Shown piece by piece: positions 32,979-40,865 of a DNA stretch of 64,000 nucleotides (within the stretch, counting starts at the first letter, position 1; every line of letters starts with the position of its first letter). This stretch comes from Candidatus Thorarchaeota archaeon (lineage in GTDB: Archaea > Asgardarchaeota > Thorarchaeia > Thorarchaeales > Thorarchaeaceae), in assembly GCA_003345545.1 (NCBI GenBank), contig PRDH01000019.1:24129-88128 (forward strand), written 5' to 3'. Made by a program: the position numbers and the translations under genes. The notes beneath the pieces are model-generated. The model saw only the letters and a program-made list of their open reading frames with translations, was not told where the DNA came from and did no database searches.

Positions 32979-33704
32979 TTGACTGAGCTTTTGCATATGA
33001 GAGACAATTATCAAAAATCATTTGATGCTAAAGTAGTTGCATCGGGGGCAGACTATGTCACTCTCGATCGTACTGCATTCTATCCGGAGGGTGGCGGTCA
33101 GTCCAGCGATGTTGGTGAACTCTCGGATGGTTCGCGTACCGTTCACGTAAAAGAAGTACGGAAAGTTGAGGGGGAAGTCCTCCATAAAATAGACGGACCT
33201 CCCTTTGCAAAAGGCACATCCTTGCATGGCGAAATCGACTGGAACGCTCGATACAAGTGTATGCGTTTTCACACTGCTCAACATATTCTCTCTCGCTATC
33301 TTCAACTGAATTACGGAGTCGAAACGGTCGGTAACAGTATCTCGTCTAACGAGAGTAGAGCCGACTATTCGCCCCTAGATTCATTTGAAGACGAGATGAA
33401 GAGAAACGTTGAAGCTGGTGTGAACGGCCTCATTCGGCGGAATATGGATGTCGAGGTTAGGTTCATGCCACGCAGTGAAGCTATCTCCTACTTGGAGCAG
33501 AGAGGATATCAAGCCCGATATCTGGAAATGGTGCCCAAGTCCGTGAAAGAGTTTCGTATACTACTCATTGGGGACTATGATGCCGCATCATGTGCTGGGA
33601 CTCATGTTGCCAATACAAAAGAGATTGGCGGAATCCAAATTGGCAAGTCCAAGAATGTGGGAGCCGGCAAGCGACGCATATATTTCCAGTTGCATTCTCC
33701 CTAA
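32979..33704 (+). CDS. alaX: Alanyl-tRNA editing protein AlaX
   Basis: A free-standing trans-editing enzyme that hydrolyses Ser-tRNA(Ala) or Gly-tRNA(Ala). The 241-residue protein carries the full AlaRS editing-domain zinc set: MRFHTAQHILS (HxxxH, about residues 95-105) and CAGTHV (CxxxH, about 207-212), plus the N-terminal AFYPEGGGQSSD (about 33-44) seen in the AlaX-M subgroup. The C-terminal IGKSKNVGAGKRRIYF matches the end of that domain. Length matches AlaX-M, with no coiled C-terminal extension. Start choice is by the GGAGGG site before TTG 32979. It serves translation fidelity and fits the GluRS and ThiI genes elsewhere in the window. Confidence 0.93.
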   Translation: MTELLHMRDNYQKSFDAKVVASGADYVTLDRTAFYPEGGGQSSDVGELSDGSRTVHVKEVRKVEGEVLHKIDGPPFAKGTSLHGEIDWNARYKCMRFHTAQHILSRYLQLNYGVETVGNSISSNESRADYSPLDSFEDEMKRNVEAGVNGLIRRNMDVEVRFMPRSEAISYLEQRGYQARYLEMVPKSVKEFRILLIGDYDAASCAGTHVANTKEIGGIQIGKSKNVGAGKRRIYFQLHSP

Positions 33705-33774
33705 TTGGTACAAATTCATTACAGGACTAACAGTTTTATGCATCAAAAGACTGAGCATAAGTAGTGTGAGCATA

Positions 33775-35070
33775 ATGAAGGCGCTCGTGCTTACTGCCGG
33801 AGAAGGACAACGGTTGAGACCCCTAACATCCAACCGTTCAAAATCAATGTTGATGATCGCAGGAAGACCGGTCCTGCAATACATCATTGACAGTCTTGTC
33901 GCAAATGACATCCATGATATTGTCATGGTTGTTGGACACGGACGTGAGGAATTAATCGACCATTTCCAAATGGGTGACGGTGAAGATATCAGGATTTCAT
34001 ATGTCATTCAGCATAAACAGGAAGGCGCTGAGAACGCCATTCTGACTGCAAAGGAAGAACTCAAGTCCGAAGAGGAATTCTTGCTGATAAATGGTGATGT
34101 TCTCGTTGAGCCCGAAATGGTAACTAGAACTCTCTCCAATCACGAAACGACAGGCTCGAATGTGACAATGTTGGTCACACTAGTATCTAATCCTGAGCAA
34201 TTCGGGACAGTCAAGATAGGCTCCGATGGTATTGTTCAGAAATTGGTTGAGAAGGGCGGTCCAGATCGCTACCTCAGTAATTACGCAGTAGCAGGAGTAT
34301 CTGTCTTCAGCAAGGAGATCCTCGGGCTTCTAGAGAAACATGGCAAGATGGAAACGGCCTTTGAAGAGCTGATTGGCAAGGGGGAGAAGGTCTCTGCTGC
34401 GGTGTGGGAAAAGGAATGGGCTGAATTCACGTGGCCTTGGGACATACTGAATGCAAACAGAGTCGTAATGGACCGCCAACTTCGAGGGAAGGGGAGCTTC
34501 ATCGCAGAGTCAGCAGAGATTCATCCGAGTGTTGTGATTGAAGGCTCGGTCTTTATTGATGAGGGTGTAATCGTCAGGCCTAACACAACTCTGGTTGGTC
34601 CCATTTATTTGGGGAAGAGAGTCTATATTGGAAACAACTCATTGATTCGTGACTATTGTAGCCTCTGTGATGGCGTACGAATCGGCTATGCTGTCGAGGT
34701 GCGAAATAGCATGGTCTTTGAGCGCGTCAATGTTGGCCGGATGACCTATCTTGCAGATTCAATAGTCGGTGCTGACACCTGCATCGAGGCTGGAGCGCAA
34801 CTCTGGAATTGGAGACCCGGAGGCGAACCGCTCTTCCTAGAGAGCGGAGACGAGCGCGTTCAAGTGCCTTCAAGGAAGTTCGGAGCGATTATTGGCGACA
34901 ATGTTGTCATCGGAGTAAATGCATCTATATATCCTGCCACTCGAATTGGTGAGAATAGCATTATCTCTGCTGGATGTGTAATCGAAGATGATATTCCCCC
35001 CAACAGCGAAGTCACGATGCAACAGAAGTTGAAAATCTCAGGCCGTAAGAATGTCAAAGGTTGCGATTAG
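33775..35070 (+). CDS. GlmU-like sugar-1-phosphate nucleotidyltransferase with left-handed beta-helix
   Basis: A 431-residue bifunctional-looking protein. The N-terminal nucleotidyltransferase domain starts at once with MKALVLTAGEGQRLRPLTS (G-x-G-x-R signature plus the following SKSM lysine) and includes EEFLLINGDVLVE (metal aspartate, about residue 108). The C-terminal part (about 245-431) is a left-handed parallel beta-helix built of hexapeptide repeats (IHPSVVIEGSVFIDEGVIV, VYIGNNSLIRDY, IGENSIISAGCVI). This matches the archaeal Sugar-1-P NTase/GlmU-like class that makes UDP-GlcNAc or dTDP-glucose for glycosylation. The earlier in-frame codons overlap alaX in another frame and are not the start. 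It ends 4 bp inside the convergent gene. Confidence 0.9.
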   Translation: MKALVLTAGEGQRLRPLTSNRSKSMLMIAGRPVLQYIIDSLVANDIHDIVMVVGHGREELIDHFQMGDGEDIRISYVIQHKQEGAENAILTAKEELKSEEEFLLINGDVLVEPEMVTRTLSNHETTGSNVTMLVTLVSNPEQFGTVKIGSDGIVQKLVEKGGPDRYLSNYAVAGVSVFSKEILGLLEKHGKMETAFEELIGKGEKVSAAVWEKEWAEFTWPWDILNANRVVMDRQLRGKGSFIAESAEIHPSVVIEGSVFIDEGVIVRPNTTLVGPIYLGKRVYIGNNSLIRDYCSLCDGVRIGYAVEVRNSMVFERVNVGRMTYLADSIVGADTCIEAGAQLWNWRPGGEPLFLESGDERVQVPSRKFGAIIGDNVVIGVNASIYPATRIGENSIISAGCVIEDDIPPNSEVTMQQKLKISGRKNVKGCD

Positions 35071-35732
35071 ATCTTCGAGTTGCTGTAGCTTCCGATTTCC
35101 TGACCATCTGCGTAAACACGGGTGATTCCTTCTCGAGCAATCAGCTCTATCTTGGAATCTTTGGTATCACCAGTCACAGTGAAGACGTTTCCATCGACAG
35201 CTATGTCGATTTGCTTGTTTGAATGGCGAATGCTTACCTCATGACTCAGCAGTTCACGCCCTCCCTTCTTGCTAGGGACAAGTTGCATCTCACGTAGGAG
35301 TGCATCCAACTGGGTCAATTCAAGTCCAAGGAGATGCCCCCGAATCGTCCTATAGCCTAGATACCTATCCCTTCCGCGACTGATGATGTAGTCCTCATAT
35401 TTCCCAGTAGTCGCGCGTTCAGCAGCAAGGTAAGGTCCTAGACCTCGTTCAATGACATCGATATCCGTGCTTCTCTCTGTCGTGGAATGATTATCTTGCG
35501 CTGGATGGCTAAGTTCATGAGAAAGCAATCCTAGAAGAGCTGCTTCATGCCACTTCTTGGTCTGAGTATTGCATGTGATTCTAATACTCCCCGGAAGTGA
35601 AGTCCAGCTCACTGTGCCGAAGAATGATGTTCTCTTCCATCCGACATCAATATCACTAGGTCTTAGTTCTGGGTACGCTTCTTCTACAAGCAGGCGGATT
35701 AGCTCCTGCAAATCTCGATGTCTGTCCACCAT
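35067..35732 (-). CDS. HExxH-containing putative metalloprotein
   Basis: A 221-residue protein. Its most telling motif is LLGLLSHELSHPAQ (about residues 67-80), a HExxH zinc motif as in SprT/M48-like peptidases, in a helix after a beta strand. Downstream there is a conserved-looking DVIERGLGPYLAAER and YLGYRTIRGHLLGLE. Residues 150-221 form a beta-rich tail (IDIAVDGNVFTVTGDTKD) not needed for catalysis. Whether it is an active peptidase, and what the third zinc ligand is, cannot be decided. It is cytosolic, with no signal peptide. It shares a divergent, AT-rich promoter region (TTTAAA at 35775-35780) with the S25e gene. Confidence 0.6.
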   Translation of the reverse strand: MVDRHRDLQELIRLLVEEAYPELRPSDIDVGWKRTSFFGTVSWTSLPGSIRITCNTQTKKWHEAALLGLLSHELSHPAQDNHSTTERSTDIDVIERGLGPYLAAERATTGKYEDYIISRGRDRYLGYRTIRGHLLGLELTQLDALLREMQLVPSKKGGRELLSHEVSIRHSNKQIDIAVDGNVFTVTGDTKDSKIELIAREGITRVYADGQEIGSYSNSKI

Positions 35733-35823
35733 ATCTTCGTCATTCTGATGCTGAAAGACTGACTAATGAGCATATTTAAAAGTCAGACTCCGGTTTTTCG
35801 CGCCGACCTAGTCAGCGTTATCT

Positions 35824-35830
35824 AGGAGAG
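35824..35830 (+). promoter_or_regulatory. Ribosome binding site of the S25e gene
   Basis: AGGAGAG, then 5 to 8 bases to an in-frame ATC ATT. No ATG, GTG or TTG lies in frame between the upstream stop (35809-35811) and the core of the protein. The site therefore points to an ATC/ATT start. The TTTAAA element at 35775-35780 is a suitable TATA box. Confidence 0.5.
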
Positions 35831-35838
35831 TAATCATC

Positions 35839-36672
35839 ATTAGCAGAAAGAAGTGGGGCAAATCAACCGTCAAGACTGAGAAGACAATACGTGATGCAAT
35901 TCCTAGGCCCGAGGCTCTAACTGGAATCAACGAGTACTTGGCCAAGGCTAGGTCTGTCACCCCCTACGATCTTGCCAATCGTTTCAACATCAGGATGAGT
36001 GTCGCTCGGCGAATCCTCAGAGAGAAGGAGGCTAAGGGCGATGTCATTCCTTATGTGCGGGAGAGCGGTTTTGTTGTTTACACGACGCCGGCGGAAATCC
36101 AGAAGAGAGAGGGCGGCGTCCCGATCATGATTTCTGATGCACTCGCAGAAGTTGCATCTTCAGTGAGTGCAGAACCAGTGATTACTGAGGAAATGGAACT
36201 GGCTCTCTTGGCTGCAGGTACTCCTGGAGCTGTCAAACCTAGTATGCTAGCCAGAAAAAGAAGAGAGGCTGGCGAGAAGAAAGCTCGCAAAGACACCAGA
36301 CCTGAAGTGATTGTAGAACCTCTCGATATTGCTCTTGTGCGCGGCCCTGAACATGCATTCGAGGCCACCAAGAGTACTGCGGCAGGCGAAGCGGCTCCTG
36401 TAGAGGAAGTTCCAAAGAAGGCTGCTGAGAAGAAGGAAGAGAGGCCCAAGAAGGAAGTTCCGAAGAAGGCAGTTGCAAAGAAGGAAGAGAGGCCCAAGAA
36501 GGAAGTTCCAAAGAAGGCAGCTGCAAAGAAGGAAGAGAGGCCCAAGAAGGAAGTTCCAAAGAAGGCAGCTGCAAAGAAGGAAGAGAAGCCCAAGAAGGAA
36601 GTTCCAAAGAAGGCAGCTGCAAAGAAGGAAGAGAAGCCCAAGAAGGCTACATCAAAGAAGAAGTCTGAGTAA
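35839..36672 (+). CDS. rps25e: Ribosomal protein S25e with a long lysine-rich repeat tail and apparent non-AUG start
   Basis: About 277 residues. The first 90 are the small-subunit protein S25e: SRKKWGKSTVKTEKT at the start, then the winged-helix core TPYDLANRFNIRMSVARRIL (about residues 44-63) and the strand GDVIPYVRESGFVVYT. The conserved N-terminus reads upstream of the first TTG (35938). The frame runs back to an AGGAG site with only ATC/ATT available, so the start is placed at ATT 35839 (ATC 35836 is equally possible). S25e normally ends after about 100 residues. Here a spacer and five near-identical 16-residue Lys/Glu/Pro/Ala units follow, a strongly basic tail. An assembly error at the start codon is the alternative. 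Confidence 0.85.
   Translation: MSRKKWGKSTVKTEKTIRDAIPRPEALTGINEYLAKARSVTPYDLANRFNIRMSVARRILREKEAKGDVIPYVRESGFVVYTTPAEIQKREGGVPIMISDALAEVASSVSAEPVITEEMELALLAAGTPGAVKPSMLARKRREAGEKKARKDTRPEVIVEPLDIALVRGPEHAFEATKSTAAGEAAPVEEVPKKAAEKKEERPKKEVPKKAVAKKEERPKKEVPKKAAAKKEERPKKEVPKKAAAKKEEKPKKEVPKKAAAKKEEKPKKATSKKKSE
36409..36648 (+). repeat. Five tandem 48-bp units encoding the S25e tail
   Basis: Units begin at 36409, 36457, 36505, 36553 and 36601. Each encodes VPKKA(A/V)(E/A)KKEE(R/K)PKKE with only one to three substitutions. DNA identity between units is very high, so recent expansion or gene conversion is likely. Confidence 0.95.
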
Positions 36673-36676
36673 TCAC

Positions 36677-36692
36677 AGTGCACTAGTGCACT
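36677..36692. repeat. Perfect 16-bp palindrome after the S25e gene
   Basis: AGTGCACTAGTGCACT starts 4 bases after the stop codon. As RNA it would form a 6-bp stem with a CUAG loop. There is no T-tract, so this may be a 3' stabiliser, a weak terminator or a protein-binding site. Confidence 0.4.
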
Positions 36693-36832
36693 CATAGTGA
36701 CACTGGATGCTCATCTATCTACATGGCGCTGCAAAAGATAGTCTGTGGCTCATGCCTTAATTTCTGGATATGACCAGGAATGTGCCAAGTATGAGCCGTT
36801 ACTTCGGTCTTTGCCTAACACAACAGCTTCAA

Positions 36833-37411
36833 CTACTTGAGCGCAGTGATTTGCTTATCCAGGCCTTCGAGTTGAGCATCAAGATCTGCTTCTTTTGACT
36901 TGTACTCGTCCTCTGGAATGTACCCACGCATGTAGTCGAATCGAAGGTCCGTCAATTGAGCCTTAAGGCGGTCCTTCTGTTGGAGGAGAAAATCAAGTTG
37001 GTCGCTGCCTTCTGCGGCTGGAGCTAATTCCACTTCTGGTTCGTAGGCTGGCTCGGGTTTTGGAGCCGCTTTTGGTGTTGGTTTCTGAACAGCTTGAGGC
37101 GCTGGTTGAGGCTTAGGAGCTGGAGTTGGCTTAACCTCCGGCGCAGGTTCCGGTCTGGATCTAGGTGCCGGAGTTTCAAGTTTTGGGGCTTCTGTCTTGA
37201 CACTCTCCATCTTTTCCATATTCTGCCTCAGAGCTTCAATCTGATCGGCTATCTCTGCGAAGCTATCATTAATCGTCTGATTAATGTTCATCTTCATCCT
37301 TGCGAAGTTCTCAGCCAACGTATCCGCGAGCTTCTTTGTTTCAGCCACGTTCTCGGCAAAGTCTTCGATTTCCTTCAACTTCTCCATGATGGCGGATAAG
37401 TCAAATGACAT
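36833..37411 (-). CDS. Coiled-coil protein with proline/alanine-rich linker
   Basis: 192 residues from the ATG at 37409-37411, 8 bases after AGGTGAG. A GTG four codons earlier overlaps that site and is less likely. Residues 1-70 are a coiled coil (EKLKEIEDFAENVAETKKL). About 75-130 is a Pro/Ala/Lys-rich flexible linker (PEVKPTPAPKPQPAPQ). The last 55 residues form a second helical hairpin with the turn MRGYIPEDEY, which resembles the G-x-I-x-E-x-E(Y/H) turns in the 13534-14139 protein. It has the look of a scaffold or tether. No family is recognised. Confidence 0.62.
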   Translation of the reverse strand: MSFDLSAIMEKLKEIEDFAENVAETKKLADTLAENFARMKMNINQTINDSFAEIADQIEALRQNMEKMESVKTEAPKLETPAPRSRPEPAPEVKPTPAPKPQPAPQAVQKPTPKAAPKPEPAYEPEVELAPAAEGSDQLDFLLQQKDRLKAQLTDLRFDYMRGYIPEDEYKSKEADLDAQLEGLDKQITALK

Positions 37412-37511
37412 TTTCTTGCTCACCTATGGTCGCCTGTTATCGATAATTCGTTTGTTTGATTCTTAACCTTTGCCTTGATGCATCTATACCGAAAAACGGG
37501 CAGTCTACCTG

Positions 37512-38261
37512 TCATTCATACCCCCATGTAGTAATTGTTTTTTCTACGGGAGTTTCTCTCCGTGAGATGAAGTACACAAAAACCACTACATACATCAGGA
37601 TATGTACGAGACCAACAGCGGGCCAAATGTATACGGATGCCACAGTCACACCAGAGGCAATATAGAGTGCTCCTGCTGCAATAGCTCCATTCTCGATTCC
37701 TGTACGACCTATTTCAACAAGAATTGATAGGCCTGCAGCCAACATGAAAAGAGAATACACTAGATGTGTCGTCGAAAAGTAGTTCGTAAAGTCCTTGGGA
37801 TAGAGAACTTCCTCAATCATTACGAATGGTCCATTTACAATGATGTCCATCACTGAGACGATCTGCAATAAAGCTGTTACAAGACCGACAACGGCCACCT
37901 CAATTCCGAGGTTCCTGTTGATTGGCCTGTTTATTGCATAGAATCCGAGCGATTGGAGAATCACTGCGATTGAAAGACCGGCAAAGTACATTGGCAATGG
38001 AGGAATGTACGAGGGCAGGAGTACCTGACGATGCATCAGGTCATAGAGCATATTGAACTCAACTGTCATCAGGCCAACAATGCACCCAATACTCGCCAGG
38101 AGAAAGAAAGGTCTTGCTGCTTGACTGGGAATCTGCCTTTGAGAACGGGCACACTCCCTGCATGATATTACCCCGCGATATCGAACAATTTCCTCTCTGC
38201 TCAACTTCCTATTACAGAAGACACACCTAATCTCACTTTTCTCTTCAGTATGTGTCGCCAA
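37512..38261 (-). CDS. Polytopic membrane protein with N-terminal zinc ribbon
   Basis: A 249-residue protein starting at TTG 38261. An N-terminal cytosolic zinc ribbon (CVFCNRKL at about residues 13-20, CRECARS at about 34-40) is followed by about six hydrophobic segments (around 52-70, 90-108, 122-142, 165-183, 188-206 and 212-232). The short loops carry few charges and no catalytic motif is apparent. Zinc-ribbon membrane proteins of this style are common in archaea and uncharacterised. It lies downstream of the longin-GTPase gene on the same strand, 111 bases apart, so cotranscription is possible but unproven. Confidence 0.65.
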   Translation of the reverse strand: MATHTEEKSEIRCVFCNRKLSREEIVRYRGVISCRECARSQRQIPSQAARPFFLLASIGCIVGLMTVEFNMLYDLMHRQVLLPSYIPPLPMYFAGLSIAVILQSLGFYAINRPINRNLGIEVAVVGLVTALLQIVSVMDIIVNGPFVMIEEVLYPKDFTNYFSTTHLVYSLFMLAAGLSILVEIGRTGIENGAIAAGALYIASGVTVASVYIWPAVGLVHILMYVVVFVYFISRRETPVEKTITTWGYE

Positions 38262-38372
38262 ACTTATCCCCCGATTTCACTACCTGCAGGGGCACTCTCT
38301 GAAGATTTACATGCCCTAGGGGCAGATAAAGATTGGCACCCAGATTGTATCAAACATCGAGTCGGGAATGCA

Positions 38373-39224
38373 CTATGCATTCTTGACCTCTGCTTTACCT
38401 TCGAGAATTGCCCTCCTGATAATCTGAATCAGGCGGTCTCTGTATGAGATATCGATGGCCACGAGTTCATATGTTGCTACGCCAAGTATCTGTCCCACTC
38501 GTTCAGGGGTCAGAGCAGTTGGAAGGTCTTGCTTATTGGCTATGCCAATTACCTTGGCATCAGGAACCTCATCTTTTACGAGAGACACGAGTTTCTTGCT
38601 TCTAAGCACATTTTCCAAGGTGCTATCTGTGACTATCACAACAACCTGTGCGTTCGCAATCATCTTTGCCCATAGGATACTGAATCTTGACTGTCCTGCG
38701 AGATCCCAGAGTACGATGTTTGCATTGCTAATCTCTTCCGGCAGTTTCTTGATGCTAACACCAATAGTCGGATCATGGACTAGGGGTAGTGTTTCACCTC
38801 TCAAGAGATGAAGTGTCGTGGTCTTTCCAACCCCTGCAAATCCCAAGATTGCGACCTTCACCATCGTGACAGCGATTTCATCAACTTTCTCATCGAATCC
38901 TGCTAATGACTGATTCGCTAGGGCCAGATTCGAATAGTCTCTCAGGAATGAATCGACAAGTTGCCCCATCTTTTCCTCTATCTGTGTAGCATCATCGGCC
39001 TTGTCAGCCACGAATATGAAGGTGAAGGGTTCTCTCTGGGAGTAGAAAATTCTTGAGCCTGCAACGTTCATGAATTCCGTCTTGCTCTCCAGTTCCATAG
39101 TCTTTAGAAAATGTGTTAGATTGACTAAGAACTCAACAAGATCCGCTCTTGTTTCGCTCTTTGTGTACTCCTTTGAGTAAATCATGTTCTCCTGTTCGCC
39201 AAGTACATAGACACCGCGGATCAT
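38373..39224 (-). CDS. Longin-domain small GTPase fusion (Arf/Ras-like)
   Basis: A 283-residue fusion. Residues 1-115 have the beta-beta-alpha-beta-beta-beta-alpha pattern of a longin domain (IRGVYVLGEQENMIYSKEY, then FTFIFVADKAD). Residues 120-275 are a complete small GTPase: G1 GFAGVGKT (128-135), the switch I threonine in DPTIG (151-155), G3 WDLAGQ (173-178) with the catalytic-type Gln, and G4 NKQD (230-233). WDLAGQ and DPTIG are Arf/SR-beta-like. The start overlaps by 4 bases the end of the upstream winged-helix partner gene, so the two are coupled. A membrane-trafficking or signalling switch is inferred from the domain pair. In cis, the longin half may act as a platform for the G domain. 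Confidence 0.85.
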   Translation of the reverse strand: MIRGVYVLGEQENMIYSKEYTKSETRADLVEFLVNLTHFLKTMELESKTEFMNVAGSRIFYSQREPFTFIFVADKADDATQIEEKMGQLVDSFLRDYSNLALANQSLAGFDEKVDEIAVTMVKVAILGFAGVGKTTTLHLLRGETLPLVHDPTIGVSIKKLPEEISNANIVLWDLAGQSRFSILWAKMIANAQVVVIVTDSTLENVLRSKKLVSLVKDEVPDAKVIGIANKQDLPTALTPERVGQILGVATYELVAIDISYRDRLIQIIRRAILEGKAEVKNA

Positions 39225-40330
39225 TTCGCTTCACCCCAAGTCTTCATGAGGAGTTCGAGATGCCTGCGTGCGGCCTCGGGAGTTATCTCTTTCGTTGATA
39301 GCTTCTTATCGATGATGGGCAGCACATATTCCGGCATGAATGGTTGAATTTTGGGATTCGTCAATAATGCCCACAAATCGTCTTGGTCAAAGTGCAGGGC
39401 AACTTTGTCTGTTTCTAAGGCCCGTAGAACCTTCGTCACGACAGATAGTGGAAGAGCAGTATTTCGGGCAATATCTGCAGGAGAGAGTACTTGGTTTCTC
39501 AGTGAGGCAAGTACTCTATACTGAAGCCTCTCTGACAGTATTTTGGAGATCTTCTCTCTGTCTTCAAGTATAGGTGAGTTAGGATCATCTTCAGGCAACG
39601 TTGGATTGTAGCCCTTGCTGGGTGGGGCTGGCGAAAAGAACTCTGATACATATTCCATGTATCTCTGTGCTATCTGTGGCGTCGTTTCCTTCGCCTTCTT
39701 GATTGCATCCATTGGTGGCTCCCGATAACCAACGACGTCCTTCACAAGAAAGACAATTTCGGAAGTCTTGCCAAGAAGTTCCACTGTCACAACACCCGAC
39801 TGGATGAGGGGTGCCATTGCCTCCCGCAAGTCTACTTCATCTTGAATCTCGTTCTTTAGCCAGAGCGACAGTTTTGCAGCTTTCTCAATTCCCTCTGTCT
39901 GCATCCGCTCCAGTAGGAGTGCTGAAGATGGAGTAAGGAAAATCTCTGCGAACTGCTGTTCCTCAGTAAGGTCTTTGAGAACACTCCGACTCTCCAAGAT
40001 CTCCTCTAGGGAGAATGCTTTGGGGTCTTCGCTGATTAGAGCCAATATCAGTCTACCTGAGCCCGCAAGTTCGCCACGCAAGAGATCGACATTCTCATCA
40101 GGACGAAGAACGCTGCAAACCATCCAACCTGGATAGAGCGCAGAGGCGTAAGTTGCGATCTTCATTCCTTCGATTTCAGAGTAGCTTAATTCCTCCTTCT
40201 TTTCCTTCTCCTGCTCGTAAAAGATGAGGTTGAGCACCTTTTCATTAAGCGAGAATTTTGAAGGGTATCTCTGGGTGACTAAGAACCCCTGAATATCGTC
40301 CAAGTGGACTACGAACGTTGCCTCTGGCAT
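39221..40330 (-). CDS. GTPase-partner protein with longin-like N-terminus and winged helix
   Basis: A 369-residue protein encoded immediately upstream of the longin-GTPase, overlapping it by 4 bases. The N-terminal 100 residues (FVVHLDDIQGFLVTQRYP, then MVCSVLRPDENVDLLRG) show the strand/helix order of a longin-like fold. A middle helical part (about 115-215) follows. The region about 275-340 reads as a winged helix (RVLASLRNQVLSPADIARN with TALPLSVVTKVLRALE as recognition helix). The C-terminal 35 residues are helical. Longin plus winged helix is the architecture of Nprl2/Nprl3-type GTPase regulators, so it may regulate the coupled GTPase. This is inference. The protein has no recognised family. 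Confidence 0.6.
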   Translation of the reverse strand: MPEATFVVHLDDIQGFLVTQRYPSKFSLNEKVLNLIFYEQEKEKKEELSYSEIEGMKIATYASALYPGWMVCSVLRPDENVDLLRGELAGSGRLILALISEDPKAFSLEEILESRSVLKDLTEEQQFAEIFLTPSSALLLERMQTEGIEKAAKLSLWLKNEIQDEVDLREAMAPLIQSGVVTVELLGKTSEIVFLVKDVVGYREPPMDAIKKAKETTPQIAQRYMEYVSEFFSPAPPSKGYNPTLPEDDPNSPILEDREKISKILSERLQYRVLASLRNQVLSPADIARNTALPLSVVTKVLRALETDKVALHFDQDDLWALLTNPKIQPFMPEYVLPIIDKKLSTKEITPEAARRHLELLMKTWGEAK

Positions 40331-40416
40331 GTGACGCCCCGCTCAGGAATCGCATTTACTCCATAAATCTTTGACTCTCATGTAGTTAAGATGCTCAAAA
40401 TGCGCTCCATCTCATT

Positions 40417-40779
40417 CTACTCGTCATGTTTTGGGCCCGAATAATGGATTTGGCAGGTGACTTGTCCCTTCTTGTTGAAAATCCAGCAATGCTCACAGAT
40501 AATCTCTCCACAAATGACGCATGTTCCAAGATGCTGATTCATGCTCGCAAGACTTGTTTCATTCATACTCTGTGAGTGTGTATCGCAATACCCCTTGCCG
40601 CACCTGCAGCAGACAGCTCGAACCATTTCTCCACAGATAATGCATCTTCTCCGCTGGTCCTTCAGGTTCGAATCGTGCACGATACCCGCCTTGCAGTCAG
40701 CATTCCTGCATGTCCCCAATCCTTTGTATTCTCCGCAGTACTGACAAAAGGGGAGGATGTTTGGAGAGTTTCTAGGCAT
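40417..40779 (-). CDS. Small multi-zinc-finger protein
   Basis: A 120-residue protein with about 15 cysteines and several histidines. The order is CQYCGEYKGLGTCRNADC (about residues 12-29), CIICGEMV (about 46-53), CCRCGKGYCDTHS (about 57-69), CVICGEIICEHCW (about 86-98) and CQIHYSG. At least three zinc sites are likely. The cross-braced spacing of the last part recalls RING/B-box or FYVE-like fingers. It lies between the GTPase-partner gene and, divergently, the Vps22-like coiled-coil gene. An adaptor or ubiquitin-system role can be imagined but is not shown. Confidence 0.65.
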   Translation of the reverse strand: MPRNSPNILPFCQYCGEYKGLGTCRNADCKAGIVHDSNLKDQRRRCIICGEMVRAVCCRCGKGYCDTHSQSMNETSLASMNQHLGTCVICGEIICEHCWIFNKKGQVTCQIHYSGPKHDE

Positions 40780-40865
40780 ACTTGTGCACCAGTGTCCGGA
40801 GCGCGCTCATATTCTCTCCATAAGAAAGTGTGAAAAGCGTTCCGATGGTTTGAACATGGTGTGAG

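Noticed and set aside
36078..36695. Long open frames antisense to the S25e repeat tail
   Set aside because: They are complements of the 48-bp repeat, made of Phe/Ser/Ala periodic peptides. The sense strand has clear S25e homology and a ribosome binding site.
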